Shown here piece by piece: positions 1 through 12,044 of a stretch of 64,000 bases of DNA. This stretch comes from Sodiomyces alkalinus F11 (taxonomy: Eukaryota > Ascomycota > Sordariomycetes > Glomerellales > Plectosphaerellaceae). The notes beneath the pieces were generated by a model that was not told the origin of the DNA, did not search any database, and was given only the letters and a program-made list of their open reading frames with translations. Within the stretch, counting starts at the first letter, position 1. Each line of letters starts with the position of its first letter. The translations under genes were made by a program, and so were the position numbers. The stretch is taken from contig NW_021167080.1 of the NCBI RefSeq assembly GCF_003711515.1, positions 4,893,255-4,957,254 on the forward strand. Reading direction: 5' to 3'.

Positions 1-1603
1 ACCCTACATACTGCGTACGTATTGTCTCCCAGCGTACAATTACTGCATGTATCATATTTGCCGGCGTAATGACGCGGAGGGGTTCAGGGAACTGGTCACG
101 GGGTGTTGGCCTGTTAGAGCACGTCTTAGAGACCTCCGCGTCAACGGTCAGACCGCTGAATCCAGCTTGTTCGTGTTCAATTGTTTCAACTTTCCTCTGC
201 TTCGTCCGGGGGAGTCGACGAGTCGACGACTCTTCGTTATGAACATGCAGGACCCCGCAAACCCCGGAGACCTTGCATACCTCCAGGTTCTACCCCAGAA
301 TACAGAATACCCGGTTAAGTCTGGTATCTCTACGAGCCGTGCCCCCCACCCTTCGGCGACCATAATTACCTGGTTAAACTTGTAAGTTACCTGGAGGCAG
401 CAAGCATCGGTTGCAAGTTACAGCTTGCCCGACAACATGCTTGTTAGTTCATCACCATCACATTCTGATTCCTAAGCCGGTTCATACGGTATACCAGTTT
501 ACCTCAGCTGGGATTAGACAATCTCTGAATTCTCTATCCGCAGTGCTGACGGATGGAACTTGTGGGAAGAGTTCACTCAACCGTATAAGTGTCTTCATGT
601 TCACGATGGAGACATCTGGAATCAAGGCGAGTGCCTTTCCGTCAAAACTCCTACTCCACCTGCATTCCCTTCACACTCTGCGAATCTTAAGGCCAACTGT
701 GACGTGCTCTTGTTGAAGAAACAGTGCCCTGTGCCCTCTACTCGGCGTATTTATCGCGCCAGGCATAATTCATGTGGGGAGCTTAGGAGTGCAAGATATC
801 GAGTCCCAATCCCAAGAGCATGGGTTGGTGCACCGCCATTGATCGACGTCGGGATTGTCTCTTGAAGTGATCTTCACAGCCGTGGCAGACTACACGTGAA
901 TTTCCCTGGTTGATCGCCAGCGCGACGAGCATGACGACCGGGCGAAAAATGCACATGGCATGTCGATCGAATACGGTCGATACGGCAATTCTTTATTTCA
1001 CTTATTTTTTTCTTCTTCTTTTTTTTTTTTTTTTTGAAAATAAAATAAAACCAGAAGGAAAAAGAATATAGATGGGCACTGAATAGGGAAGAACAACAGA
1101 AAAAAAGAAGAAAAACCGAAAGGGGAAAAAAAGGGAAAAGTAAAGGGGAAATTAAAAAGGACCTCTATACTCTTATAGTAATTGAAACGTAAAGACTCGA
1201 CTCCAGTACAGAGAGACTCTATAGTCTATACAAGGAGCAAGATTTATCTGGTCTGCCATCTGTTACCTACCTATTCACCTTCACCTCCACCTTACCTTCA
1301 CCGAACTGACCGAAGCCCCGACCGTGTCCTGGCTTACCGGATACCCGGACCCGGACTTGACCCGAAGATCGGGGCCGAGCCCCACCTATGTCCACCAAGT
1401 CGGAGATTTTCATCGGCAAAACCTAGAGGCTAACAAGTTCTGAGTATGGTCTTGAAAAAAAGCCCGCAGGACCCCCGTAAGCCGATTGTCGCTCGGACTT
1501 TCTCTTGTCTTTCTTCCTTTCTTTGTGTCTCGACAACGGACATGACTTTCGGGAATCGGGAATGCCGCATCGGTGTGAGTCGTGACACTGCACACCGGAT
1601 ACC
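1..1603 (+). other. Upstream region with a possible orphan exon near 552-865
   Basis: No complete gene can be supported here. One stretch reads like protein: after a splice-acceptor-like tatccgcag ending near 551, the frame opens as ADGWNLWEEFTQPYKC and carries on with spaced cysteines (KC, EC, NC, QC, SC) to a stop at 863-865. It lacks a convincing start exon, so it may be the last exon of a small secreted cysteine-containing protein, or a decayed copy of one. The rest holds a T tract (about 1011-1035) followed by a purine-rich strand (1040-1160), and ends in the 5' leader of the permease gene. Confidence 0.25.
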
Positions 1604-3279
1604 ATGGCGTCGGATATCCAGAAAAAACACCCGACGATGCCCGAGTCGGATCCGAAAGGGGCTGATAGTGACACCCAAGGTCACGACATGGACCCTTCCT
1701 GCAGCCCCAAGGTTCCGACTTGTGTAGACCACGACCTGCAAAAGCTCCCGCTGCCTCCTACCAGCGACCCATCGGGAGCCACAGGCAGCCAGACGGCCCA
1801 GACCCAAGATTCGAAACACCAAACGGTCCAAACCCCCGATGCCAGCCCACGCACACGCCGCGGCGCCGCCGATAGCGAAGAGGCCGAGGACGACGGATAC
1901 GGCACGGCCCTCGGCCGCCTAGCCTCAAGTCCCACCAGTGCCACGGCCACCACCCGAACCCGCTCCAACTCCACCCTCTCGTCCCCGCTCCCGCCCCCGC
2001 CCGACGGCGGCCTACGAGCCTGGACCCAAGTCGCCGCAGGCTGGCTAGTCCTCTTCGCGACCTGGGGCTACCTCAACTCCTTCGGCTCCTTCCAATCCTA
2101 CTACACCGCCACCGCCCTCCCCACGCACTCGCCCTCGTCCATCTCGTGGATCGGCTCCGTGCAGGCCTGCCTCACCACCGCCATCGGCGCCTTCACCGGC
2201 CGCCTGCTCGACGCGGGCTACTTCCGGCCCACCTTCGCCATCGGCGCCGCGCTGCAGCTCACGGGCATGTTCGCCATGAGCGCCGCCTCCGACGGCGACT
2301 CGCCCAAGTACTGGCACCTGATGCTGACGCAGGGCGTCCTCTCGGGCGTGGGCGCGGGGATCCTCTTCACCCCGAGCATGGCGCTCGTGGCCACCTGGTT
2401 CGGCAAGCGGAGGGGCTTGGCTATCGGGCTGGCTACGACGGGCAACTCGATGGGCGGGATCGTGTATCCCGTGATTGTGCAGCAGCTGATCCCCCGCGTG
2501 GGCTTCGCCTGGACAGCGAGGGCGCTGGGGTTCGTGAACCTGGCGTGCTTCGGTCTGGCGCTGGCCCTGATGAGGACGAGACTGCCGCCTCGCCGCTCTG
2601 GTCCCGTCATCGACTGGTCGGCCTTTGGTGAAGGGGTGTACGTTGCGTACGTTGCTGCGCTGTTCTTCTTTTGTTGGGCCAATTACTATACCTTCTACTA
2701 TGTAAGTCTTTTCGATCTTCTACCTGTGAGTACATGTACCAAGTTAAATTGTAAATGTGCTTGTTTTAGATTGCATCCTTCGGAATCGAAAGCCTGGGCC
2801 TCTCGTACGGCGACGCGGCCTTCCTCGTCGTGATCGTCAACGGCGCAGGCCTCCCCGCCCGCATCCTCGTGCCCATGCTCTCGGACCGCATCGGACCCTT
2901 GAACGTCATGTCCATGTCGATGATTTGTATTGCCACCGTCATCACGTGTTGGCTCGCCGTCAGCGACATCCCGGGGCTCTACGCCTTCACCGCCGTCTGC
3001 GGTCTCGTGTCGGGCGCCGTGCAGAGTCTCATGCCGACGACGGTGGCCAGCATCACCAGGCGGCTCGACACGGTGGGCACCCGGTTGGGCATGTGCTTCA
3101 GCATTCTGTCGGTGGCGTCGCTTACGGGCCCGCCTATCGGTGGTGCGCTGCAGTCGGCGAGCGGCGGCAGCTTCACTGGTGCGCAGGCCTGGGCGGCTGT
3201 TTCGGCTCTCCTCGGCGCTGCGTTTGTCGTTCTGGCGAGGGGGTTCCGAGTTGGGTGGAAGCCGAGAGAGAAGTGCTGA
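1604..3279 (+). CDS. MFS monocarboxylate-transporter-like permease, 535 aa, two exons
   Basis: Two exons, 1604-2701 and 2770-3279, joined across a 68-nt GTAAGT...TTTTAG intron; the frame continues exactly (YYTFYY then IASFGIES). The protein has a disordered, charged cytoplasmic N-terminus of about 125 residues, then the PPPPDGGLRAW motif that marks the first helix of the monocarboxylate transporter (MCT/Mch) branch of the major facilitator superfamily. About twelve hydrophobic segments follow, with the FGKRRGLAIGLATTGNSMGG loop-helix motif about halfway and PARILVPMLSDRIG in the second half. Fungal relatives include riboflavin and monocarboxylate carriers as well as many orphans, so the substrate cannot be read from sequence. 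It probably acts at the plasma membrane. The start is the first ATG in frame (ATGGCGTCG). The neighbouring gene is on the same strand 2 kb away and gives no pathway clue. Confidence 0.9.
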
Positions 3280-5272
3280 GACGTGGGGTAATAGAATATT
3301 AGAAATATCACTTGGGACGTCCGGGGCTTTAGGAATATATTGTGTGCGAGTCTTTGTGGGAGTCGTGCCTTTGTAAATTGTGGCCTGTAGATCATATAAG
3401 CACATGCACTTTACCACTCCTGCTGCCCGTCAAAACAGCACGAGAGAACCGCGAGCATCAACGGCATTTGTAAGACATGTGGGTGGTATGTACGTGTGTC
3501 TGCGACAAGATGTTTGGTTGTTGCATCATTGCATGTGGTCCAAGATAAATAACATTGAGACTGCTGGCTAATATGTCTCACATGGTCTTACATGTGAAGG
3601 ATAATATAGGACGAGGATGTAATATGGGGAATGCAACGCTGACAGCTACACGTATAGCTGTCCCACCCTATCACATGGCTGAATACAACGTAGTCCCCAA
3701 TTATACCCCTACCTAATTATCCTATCTCAAGTGACAGGGACCCGAGTACATACGTTGTAGGCCCATTGGTTGGGCCGGTTCGGGTAGTGATCAAAGGACC
3801 TGCTAGTTTCGGCATTGATCATCAACTGCCGAACAGGGGCGAACAGGAGGAAACCCCTGAATCGTTGGAAGCGTCCACCCAGTCAACTCACCGGACACGC
3901 CGCCATCCCCAGATGCTGCCAAGGTTCTTGTATCTCTGGCCCCCGGGATAATAGCTCCAAGATTTCAGTGCCCACATGCAATGGCGGTGTCCGCGGGCTT
4001 CCTTCCGTACTTGGTAATAAGCTGGGTGGGGTCAATGGAACCGTGGTCCGTGGAAAAGGGGGAAACGGTGATGTGGTGGCGATCAAGTGGCTGTAACCTT
4101 AACTGTAAGCCTGTAAGTGGCGTCAGGGGAAGAAGTCGACCTTCTCGATGCGATTCGCAGTCTGTTTCTCCTTCCGACTTGAACGAACCAGCCGGGGTCA
4201 ATCGAGATGCTTCCACCTACTACACCTAGAGGCTAGCAGCTCTGTTCTACGCAGTCGCGCCGAGTTATCGGGGCCAAGATCCAACAGGCAGGGACATGGC
4301 AATTATCTTCTCTCCGTAGTGAACAGTGAATGAACACCAGCAACCAGTAACCAGTTACACCACAAGCACCGAACCGTGACGGAGGTCTCGTCTCTTGTAG
4401 TCTCTTGTAGCCGGGCCGCCAGGCAGAACGGTCCCCTGAAGAGAAGATATCTGAAGCCTCTACGGTCCTACGGACAAGATCATCATACAACTTGCATACG
4501 ACGCGCACGCATCGTGCACGTGAGCTTGGCTGTCTGTCCCCGGCGTCCCTAACAGGCTGGGCTAACCGCTAACATCCTCCACTCCGAAGCTGTGTGGTCC
4601 AAGTCCCCGCGATTCTTCGCCACTCCTTTTCGTTCATGTTCATGTTATCAGTTGGTTGTGACAGCTTCTACATGTCGAACGAGCCAATGACTCGTTGCTC
4701 AGTGATCATCCCATCTAGTCCCAATACTACCATAGCTACGACCCAAGCTCGGAACCACGGCGCTGAACTAGTTGGGAACTTGGGGCCGTTTCCTTGACGA
4801 TCCTCATTCCTAGCTCCTACACTTAATTCCAGCCATTGTAACCCTCCCATCCATCTTCTGCTGTGCGACCACCAGCCGCATGACGCATCCCTTTAACACC
4901 TGCCCCTTTTGACATTTGTTGGGACAGTCCGACAGTATGCTGTCACCTGTATGGAAGAATCTCAATCATTCCATCGGTGGATTCGGTGCAGTTGGGGAAG
5001 CTGCGGAGCTGTCCAAGGTCTTGGTATAAGCCGATCAATTGCGTTGCACGTGTCAGAGACTCGAGACTGAGAGACTGAGAGAGTCAGAGAGTCTGAGAGT
5101 CATTATATATACGCCGATCTCCCCTGAGTGGAATTGGGATGTCCATCATCTCCCAAGCTGCTGCTACCACCAGACTTCCCCGTGGGTGCACTTTGCTGGC
5201 TTCTTTCCCATTTGATCTTTTGTCCCCCAAGATCCTCTCTCTCAACACAATAGTTCGTGGTCTATTGTCAAC
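3280..5272. other. Intergenic region with promoter of the secreted LVIVD protein
   Basis: No gene is supported; the open frames here are short and on conflicting strands. The last 220 bases look like a promoter. A low-complexity GAGACTGAGAGACTGAGAGAG stretch (about 5060-5101) is followed by a TATA element and a pyrimidine-rich leader into the ATG at 5273. Confidence 0.5.
5104..5111 (+). promoter_or_regulatory. TATA box of the secreted LVIVD-repeat gene
   Basis: A perfect TATATATA lies 162 bases upstream of the ATG at 5273, directly after a GA-rich low-complexity tract. The spacing leaves room for a transcription start and a leader of about 120-130 nt, usual for fungal genes. TATA-driven promoters often belong to strongly regulated genes, but no specific regulator site is recognised. 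Confidence 0.45.
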
Positions 5273-6757
5273 ATGAAGGTCACCGCCTCCGTCCTCCTCG
5301 CCTCTTTGGCCGGTAGCGCCGCCGCGGCCAGGATCCCCGTGAATGCCCCCGGCCCCGCTCCCGTCCTTTACGCCAGCAATGCCCCCAACGCCGTGAGCAT
5401 GTCCACCCTCCGGTCCAAGAAGATCGCCCAATTCGAGCACGACGCCGCGGTCGGTGCCTACGACATCAACGCCTACCAACGTATGGGTCCCACTCCCTGT
5501 GTCAACGGCACCGCTGGCGAGTACAAGTGCAACAACGTCGACCTCAAGGGCTTCCTTCGGCACCAGGATATGCACAGCCGCACCCGCGTGGGGAATGATG
5601 TCTGGGGTATGTTTGACATTGGATCTCTCTCACCTTGTCTCTTCATGTTCGCTTCAAAGTACGGGAAAGCTGACTTGCGGTAATCTATAGGCTGGGTCGC
5701 TGCCAACGGCCGAGAGTTCGGTCTTGTCGGCCAGACCGACGGCACTGCCTTCGTCGAGGTCCTCTCCGACGGCAGCCTCCAATATATCGGCCGCCTGGGC
5801 ACGCAGACCGTCGCCTCCACCTGGCGCGATATCAAGGTCATCGGCAACTTCGCCTACATCGGTTCCGAGGCCCCCGACCACGGCCTCCAGATCTTCGACC
5901 TCCGGAAGCTCCTCGCCGTCGACCCGGCGAGCCCGGTCAGCTTCAGCCCGGCACGCGACCTGACGGCCCGCTTCGCCGGCTTCGGCAGCAGCCACAACAT
6001 CGTGGCCAACGAGGAGACGGAGACCATCTTCGCCGTCGGCACCGCCACCAACCTCCGCTGCCGCGGCGGTCTCTGGATGGTCGACGTGTCCAACCCGGCC
6101 CGCCCGCAGGACGCCGGCTGCGTCAGCGGCGACGGCTACACCCACGACGCCCAGTGCGTCATCTACCGCGGGCCCATGCAGCAGTTCCACGGCCGCGAGA
6201 TCTGCTTCAACTACAACGAGGACGCCCTCACCATCGTCGACGTCACCCGCCGCGCCATGCCCGTGCAGCTGTCCCGCACCACCTACGTCGGCGCCACCTA
6301 CACCCACCAGGGCTGGTTGGCCACCGACGACCACCGTTACCTCCTCCTCGACGACGAGCTGGACGAGGACTACGGTAACGGCGAGGCGGCCGACGGCCAT
6401 ACCACCACGTATATCGTCGACGTCACCGACCTCACTTGGCCCGTCTTCCGCGGCGTCTACAAGAGCCCCGTCCGCGCTATCGACCATAACCAGTACATCA
6501 TTGACGGCATTGCGTACCAGAGCAACTATGGTTCGGGTCTCCGTATCGTCGATACCCGGTCTATTCTTGACGATGATAGCGGCGCCGGGTTCACCGAGAT
6601 TGGCTACTTCGATGTCCGTCCCGAGGATGACGACGCCCCGGGCGGCGGCGAGGTTAGCTTCAACGGTGCTTGGTCCGTCTACCCTTACCTCCCTAGCGGG
6701 TACCTGCTCGTCAACAGCATTGAGCGTGGTATCTACTCGCTGAAGTACACCGCGTGA
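5273..6757 (+). CDS. Secreted choice-of-anchor-B / LVIVD-repeat protein, 466 aa
   Basis: Two exons (5273-5606 and 5691-6757) flank an 84-nt GTATGT...CTATAG intron. Residues 1-19 (MKVTASVLLASLAGSAAAA) form a clear signal peptide. The body carries repeated LVIVD-type blades such as LQIFDLRKL, LWMVDVSNPARPQDAG, LTIVDVTRRAMPVQLSR and TYIVDVTDLTWPVF, the pattern of a beta-propeller in choice-of-anchor-B family proteins. Fungal genome annotations often call these regulatory P domain-containing proteins. One disulfide pair is likely in the N-terminal part (TPCVNGT...YKCNN), before the propeller. No catalytic residues are evident, so an extracellular binding or wall-associated role is more likely than an enzyme; this is inference. 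A TATA element lies 162 bp upstream. The gene converges with the SDR gene downstream. Confidence 0.88.
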
Positions 6758-7643
6758 AGGTGCGGGATGCCGAGCCATGGGGCACGGCACTGAATGGGGG
6801 AAGGAAAGAGGAATGAGACTCGGGAGACGGGAGGACGGGAGGGAATGGTCCCGGTCGAGATGGTTGTACACTGTACATATAATTGTATCTTAGCTTCCAG
6901 GCGGTCAGTACGGCGTCCCAGGCTCGGATCGGAGCCGGGGCGCAAAGTGGGTCCCGGACGTCAACTCCGGTCCCGGTCGGGTTGTCGGAGCCACATCTGC
7001 CCCCCCAACTGGACTCCTGTCCTAGTTCGTGGAGAATAAAGAACAGTAAGAACAACAGCTTGCCGATGTCCTGTTACGAACCCTCGTGAATAGATAACAG
7101 GCGGCCCACAGGGAGCAGTAGGACACAGACAACCCAGCAAAAGAACCTTGACCGGCGACGATCCAGGAGGGCCTCTGAACCATGAAGAGACAAAATAGTG
7201 GTAGAAGAGTTCTTGCTGGGGCAGATTTTGTCCCAGTCGACAAGGGTAGCGGTACATCATAAGCGATAACTATGAAATACCTAGGTTGTTGGTCCATGAT
7301 TCCATCTGCGCGCCCGCGGCCCATACAGATAACAGGGATCAGTCCATCCCGCGACACGGAAGACGTGCCGTTCCCCGGACGCCCCTGTCGGCCCGCAGTG
7401 GAGCAATCGGAAATTCTTCATACCCTTTTCCGATTGGGGGGGATGTTTCGTCGTTGGCGTCGTTGGCGTCGTCGGTTGGCAGTCTTGTAACTTGTTTGGG
7501 TGTCTTGGCTGGAGCGAGCCGTCCCAGCACAGGACTAGGGGGCTCGTGGGGCTGGTTGTTGAATTCAATGTTTGATTTTCAGATGGCCATCTCGAGTCCT
7601 GGACTCAATTGCTACGAATACTCATCCTACATCTACTTTCTGC
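6758..7643. other. Convergent intergenic spacer
   Basis: This spacer separates the 3' ends of two convergent genes (the LVIVD protein on + and the SDR on -). It holds a short GTCGTTGGC-type triplet repeat near 7450-7480 and no coding signal I can support. Both 3' UTRs and polyadenylation sites must lie here, but no sharp signals are visible. Confidence 0.5.
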
Positions 7644-8648
7644 CTACACACTGTAGGAACCCTCGGTCCAACCACCGTCGACAAACCAAGTCGCCTTGGT
7701 CACATACCTACTTTCGTCTCCAAGTAAGAAGGCTATCGAGGCAGCAATCTCGCGAGTCTCGGCCAGCCGACCCTTCAGGAGAATGGGGACATTATCCGCC
7801 GTGAGAGTAAACTGGCCCAGCGGGCTATCAAATGGCTCTGCCATCATCTCCGTGTCGATACAACCCCTGTCCTCACCAGTCACGAGTCGACGATCTGTTA
7901 GTTAGTCTTTCCAGCTCAAAAACTAGACGCAGACGGGGGGGTTTTCCTTGGACATGGTAGGACGTACGGGCAGAGTGCATTCACCCGTACTTTGCGGGGT
8001 GCACCCTCAAAGGCGGCGACCTTGGTGAGGCCGATGACGGCGTGTTTGGCTGCCACGTAGGCTGCCACGCCTGCCGATGCGTATTGACTGGTGACGCTAC
8101 CACAGTTGACGATGCTCCCGCCGTCTTTGATGTGTTTCATCTCCTCCTTGAGACAGTTGAACAGCCCCGAGACGTTGATGTTGATCAGGTCGTTGAAATA
8201 GTCGGCGTCGAGGTCAGTCATCGGGTAGATCTTCCGCTGCTCCCTGGCTATCGATTCATTAGTTAGCCAGGTGAGACAAAAGCTTGGAGGTGGGGGGAAT
8301 CAGTGCACGATGGGCAAGGAGAGTCAGGGCATAAGTTACAAGTTATAACATACCGGCAACATTCGCACAGCCGTCAAGCTTTCCGAATTTCGATACAGTC
8401 TCCTCGATCCATGCCTTGACCATGGCCGGCTTGCTGATGTCGACGGCCTTGAACCAGACCCGCTCTTTATGCTCGGGGAGATCCTGCTCGATACCGGCCA
8501 TGGCCTTGGCCAGGTTCTCCTCGGACGTCGCGCATCCGGACACGGTAGCCCCCGTGACGAGCAAGTACCGAACGAGGGCGAGCCCGGTGCCCCGGCTTGC
8601 GCCCGTAACGGTGATGACTTTGTCCTTGAAGGGGTACGGGTCGGCCAT
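7644..8648 (-). CDS. Short-chain dehydrogenase/reductase (classical SDR), 265 aa, three exons
   Basis: Exons in transcription order are 8648-8354, 8247-7968 and 7866-7644. The first intron has GTATGT and a CTAACTAAT branch before GATAG. The second intron fits the frame only if the acceptor is GACAG at 7868-7867, which restores the family-typical NALCPG followed by CIDTEMM. The nucleotide-binding motif TGASRGTG is at residues 15-22. The catalytic set is present: Asn123, Ser149, and Tyr162-x3-Lys166 in YVAAK. The C-terminal segment ending in VDGGWTEGSYSV is usual for classical SDRs. It is probably cytosolic and NAD(P)H-dependent; the substrate is not predictable. The start is the ATG giving MADPYPFKDK. 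The region just after the first exon (NVAAREQRK) replaces the more usual NNAG and may be slightly atypical. Confidence 0.88.
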
Positions 8649-9926
8649 GATGGTGGTGATCGGAAGAATAGGGATAATATCGGGCTGGGCTGAGAGTTGG
8701 AGATGTGTCCTCGATAGACCTGGAGGGATCGTCTGTGCTCGCACAAAAAAGGGAAGCAGTTCAATAAACAGAGAGGGAAACCCCTGGTATTGTGGAGGAG
8801 GTCAGGGGGGCCTAATAAGTACGACTGTACGCCCGTGGTAATGAACTTATGGCGGCTTTCGCGCGTCTGTAGTGTACATGAATGCAAAGGTGTGATGCTA
8901 GCGACCCATGTCTGCGTCCATTCTCGCCAGATAGTATGCCATGTTTTCTCGATATCATTGATGTCTGCCCCTGTTTGTGACACTGGTTTGTTTGTTCTTG
9001 GCTGAGGAGTCTGATTCATTACGCGGGGGGCGGGTGTGATCGGCGATTCTGCCGCCTGCGACTCGGCGTCTTGCGCCCCCGTTCTTCAGCCGGAGCCCTC
9101 GTGCATTGACTACATGTATGCAGCAGATAAAGAACTTCAATCTCGATAACTATATCAAGACGGTGCTCGTCAAACATTATAATTTCTTCGCCGGAAAGGA
9201 TGCATCGTGCGGCTTGATGCCCCACGGCCAACGGCTTCCCCTGGGCCCATTGTGCCCCTTTTTCTACGTGTATTTCCGCTCCCTCGGTATTCTTCATCTC
9301 GTTTCTCTTTTCTAATAACCACAGCGACGGGATTATGGCCGAAGCAGAAACAGATTAAAGAAGGGCAGATGCAGCTTCATATGTGGTATAGCAACCAGGT
9401 TAGTTATCTCGATTCTCACTACCCCGAGTCCATACCTCGATCCTTGTTAATCAGACCACAACAAAACAGGAGCCTCTTCCGGGATATTATATCTTGAAGG
9501 GCTGAAACTGATATGACCACACAAGTACGGATACAGAGTAGATAGTCAAGTGCCGTGACAAGGTCTCCGATCCTCTGAAAGGAAAGAAGAAAACGGCAAC
9601 CAGGTCGGTGGATAATGATCTCAATATCAGGTAGGTTGCTTGACGATCATAGACAAAACCTTGAGATACAATCCGGCTCTCATGTGCATTCCATCAGGGG
9701 TAGGCCCTGGCAGACGGAAAACTTGCTCCTCTCCCAGTCAATCCCTGCACTTGTTGTGCCTTCATCCAGTAATTATATGTCAGTTGTCATCCCGCTCTCG
9801 ATAGCCGAGAGCCACGACACGCTCAACTACTCGACCTCTCTCCCTTTTTGATTATTATTCATACTTCTCCCCTTTTGTCAGTTTTCTTTCTCTGTTTCTG
9901 TCCACCACTGTATTATACTCTCCAAC
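8649..9926. other. Divergent promoter region between SDR and PTH11-like genes
   Basis: About 1.3 kb separates two divergently transcribed genes and must contain both promoters. It contains pyrimidine-rich leader sequence just before 9927. I see no gene, tRNA or strong palindrome. Confidence 0.5.
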
Positions 9927-11732
9927 ATGTTCTCTATTTATGAAAGGGAGCCTCGGCCATGGCATTTGACGCCGAGAGACGATGCATACCTGGTCGACCC
10001 CCCTCCGGGCCAGACCAGGAGGTACGGAAGCGATCGGGAAACACTGGCACCGGCTTTGATCGCCTTTGGTGCCGTTGTCACAGTTGCGGCCGGCGTCATT
10101 GTTGCCCTTCGTTTCTTTACCAGGACGCACGTTGTTCGAAACACCGTCAGTGTTGATGATTGTAAGCCCAGCCAACACCGTTCGCCGGCCGCCTAAGCCC
10201 GAACAGAGCACGTCCAGTAGGGGGCTCACTAACTTTGACCAGATCTTGCTCTATTATCTCTCATATTTTCCATCTCACGCTTCGCATTCTTCATACAACG
10301 TCCGTACTTGTATACCCTCCCCGATCGATGCCAGCGGAGCAACAACAGGCCCTATAAGGCCAAGGAGAGACGACAAGAGGCCTGCTAACACAATGGCCTT
10401 GTCCGTACATGTAGTGACAACACTCGGCTTGGGCAACCACATGTGGGATGTTCCTTTATCTGATTACTCGCCTTGGTTCCTCCTCGTACGTCTCTCGCGA
10501 GAACCGCCGTGGAATCCTGGAAAAGTCAAGTCGAACTGACGACAACACAACAGTATACCGTCTGCGCCACGATAACCTACTCCCTGAGCGTCAGCTTCTC
10601 CAAACTGTCCATCCTCGCCTTCTACCTCCGACTGTCGCCCGCGAGATGGTTCCGCCTGCTCGTCTGGGCCCTCATGGGCGCCATCAGCGCCTACTCCGTC
10701 GCCTACGTTCTGATCAGCATCTTCACTTCAGCTGCACCCCAATCAGGGCTAGCTGGGACATCACCGTCCCCAACCCTACGTGCGTCGACAGGCTGACGTC
10801 CTACATGGTGTTGAGCGTCGCCAACATTGTTATGGATGTGTGCACCCTGGCATTGCCTATCCCCGTGGTGGCGCCCCTGCAGATGGCGAGGAGACAGAAG
10901 CTGTCGTTGTTGCTCTTGTTTGCGACGGGTGTGCTGTGAGTTGAGTTGAGTTTTCTGTTGATTTCCTTTTTTTTCCCCCCCTTTTTTTTTTCTTCTTTTC
11001 TTTTCTTATCAACAACACCCATTCCCGGTGCGCTGTAAAGATGCAAAGAGCCATGTTGACATGGTTCGGTTTTCCTTCAACAGAGTCTGCGCCATTGCCA
11101 TCCGTCGCACCGTCATCCTCCCACCCCTGATGGCCAGCCCAGACTACACCTGGGAAGCAGTGGAGCAGTTCTACTGGTCCTTCGGCGAAGTGAACGTCGG
11201 CATCCTGTGCGCCGCCGCGCCGGCCCTGAAACCCTTCGTGATGCGCTACCTGCCCGCCCTTCTCCGCTCGAGCCTCTCCGGCTCAGGCGGCAAGGCCAGC
11301 AAGATGTCACACTCCCACGGCATGGGTGGCAACCTCGGCAACTCGATGGGGGATGAGACGAAGCAGCAGCGGCGGGGGATGCAGGAGAGGTCTTACGAGC
11401 TGCACAGCCTCTCGCGCGACAACACCTCCGATGACGTCGAGGACGAGGGTGGCTTCAAGAAGACACATGGATGGACGTCGGCGGACGAAGACGAAGCGGA
11501 GCTGTGGTCTGGGAATCCGAATCGCCGGGATCATCTGGGTGACGGCCGTGCCGCTGGCGGCCATAGAAAAAGCGATGTGGAGAACAGCAGTCTCGAGTCG
11601 CTTGAGGAGGCGGGCCTGCCGCGCGCCCATGCCGTTACTGTCACCGGTGGTCAGCCTCCCTCACGGACGACGCGGAATACGACGGGTATAAATATTACAC
11701 AGGAAACAACGGTAGATTTCAGCTCTCGATGA
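9927..11732 (+). CDS. PTH11-type fungal rhodopsin-domain membrane protein, five exons, reading frame broken by a 5-bp duplication
   Basis: The exons that fit are 9927-10161, 10243-10299, 10415-10485, 10554-10935 and 11084-11732. They encode the usual seven-helix fungal rhodopsin domain: an N-terminal helix (LIAFGAVVTVAAGVIVALRFF), LGLGNHMWDVPLSDYSPWFL, FSKLSILAFYLRLSP, CTPIRASWDITVPNPTCVD, and EVNVGILCAAAPALKPF. A long polar cytoplasmic tail follows, rich in Ser, Asp and Gly. Relatives of PTH11 are plasma-membrane receptor candidates in filamentous ascomycetes. In exon 4 the pentamer CTTCA occurs twice in tandem (10721-10725 and 10726-10730). One copy keeps the frame open into the conserved CTPIRASWD; two copies shift it and stop at 10794-10796. 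The summed exon length is 1394 nt, two more than a multiple of three, and becomes a whole 462-aa frame without one unit. It is either a recent null allele or a sequence error. Confidence 0.8.
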
Positions 11733-12044
11733 CCGATATGGGAAGCCAAATTTGTACATATTTGTCCAGGGGCTACTGTCCTCATGTCCATACATTAGTT
11801 CATATTGATTGTGGATTATATATAAAGTAAGATCACATATACTCAGTAAGGGCAGCCCCGAGAAGGAACGCTTGCATGAAACTGGCCTTTCTTGTTTCTT
11901 CTTGATTTTGATTCCACTGGAGCAAACGAGGCCCTGAATCCCTGTTTAGGACTAATCGTTGAAGAATTTCTTGGCGGTATCCTGAACCCCTGAATCTGTC
12001 CAGCCCCCTTTTCCTGACACCCATCTCACCCCTTCCCACCCCCC
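11733..12044. other. Convergent spacer
   Basis: A spacer of about 310 bases between the 3' ends of the PTH11-like gene (+) and the GPI-anchored protein gene (-). It is AT-rich around 11740-11830 (ATTATATATAAAG), compatible with polyadenylation regions. No gene is seen. Confidence 0.45.

Noticed and set aside
5654..6871. 405-codon open frame antisense to the LVIVD-repeat gene
   Set aside because: It is Val/Gly/Asp/Ala-rich with no domain, created by the GC-rich third positions of the + strand gene, whose signal peptide and repeats are clear.
10731..10796. Explaining the receptor frame break by a tiny intron
   Set aside because: No GT-AG pair at least 50 nt apart removes the break while keeping the conserved helix and CTPIRASWD, and the tandem CTTCA explains it simply.
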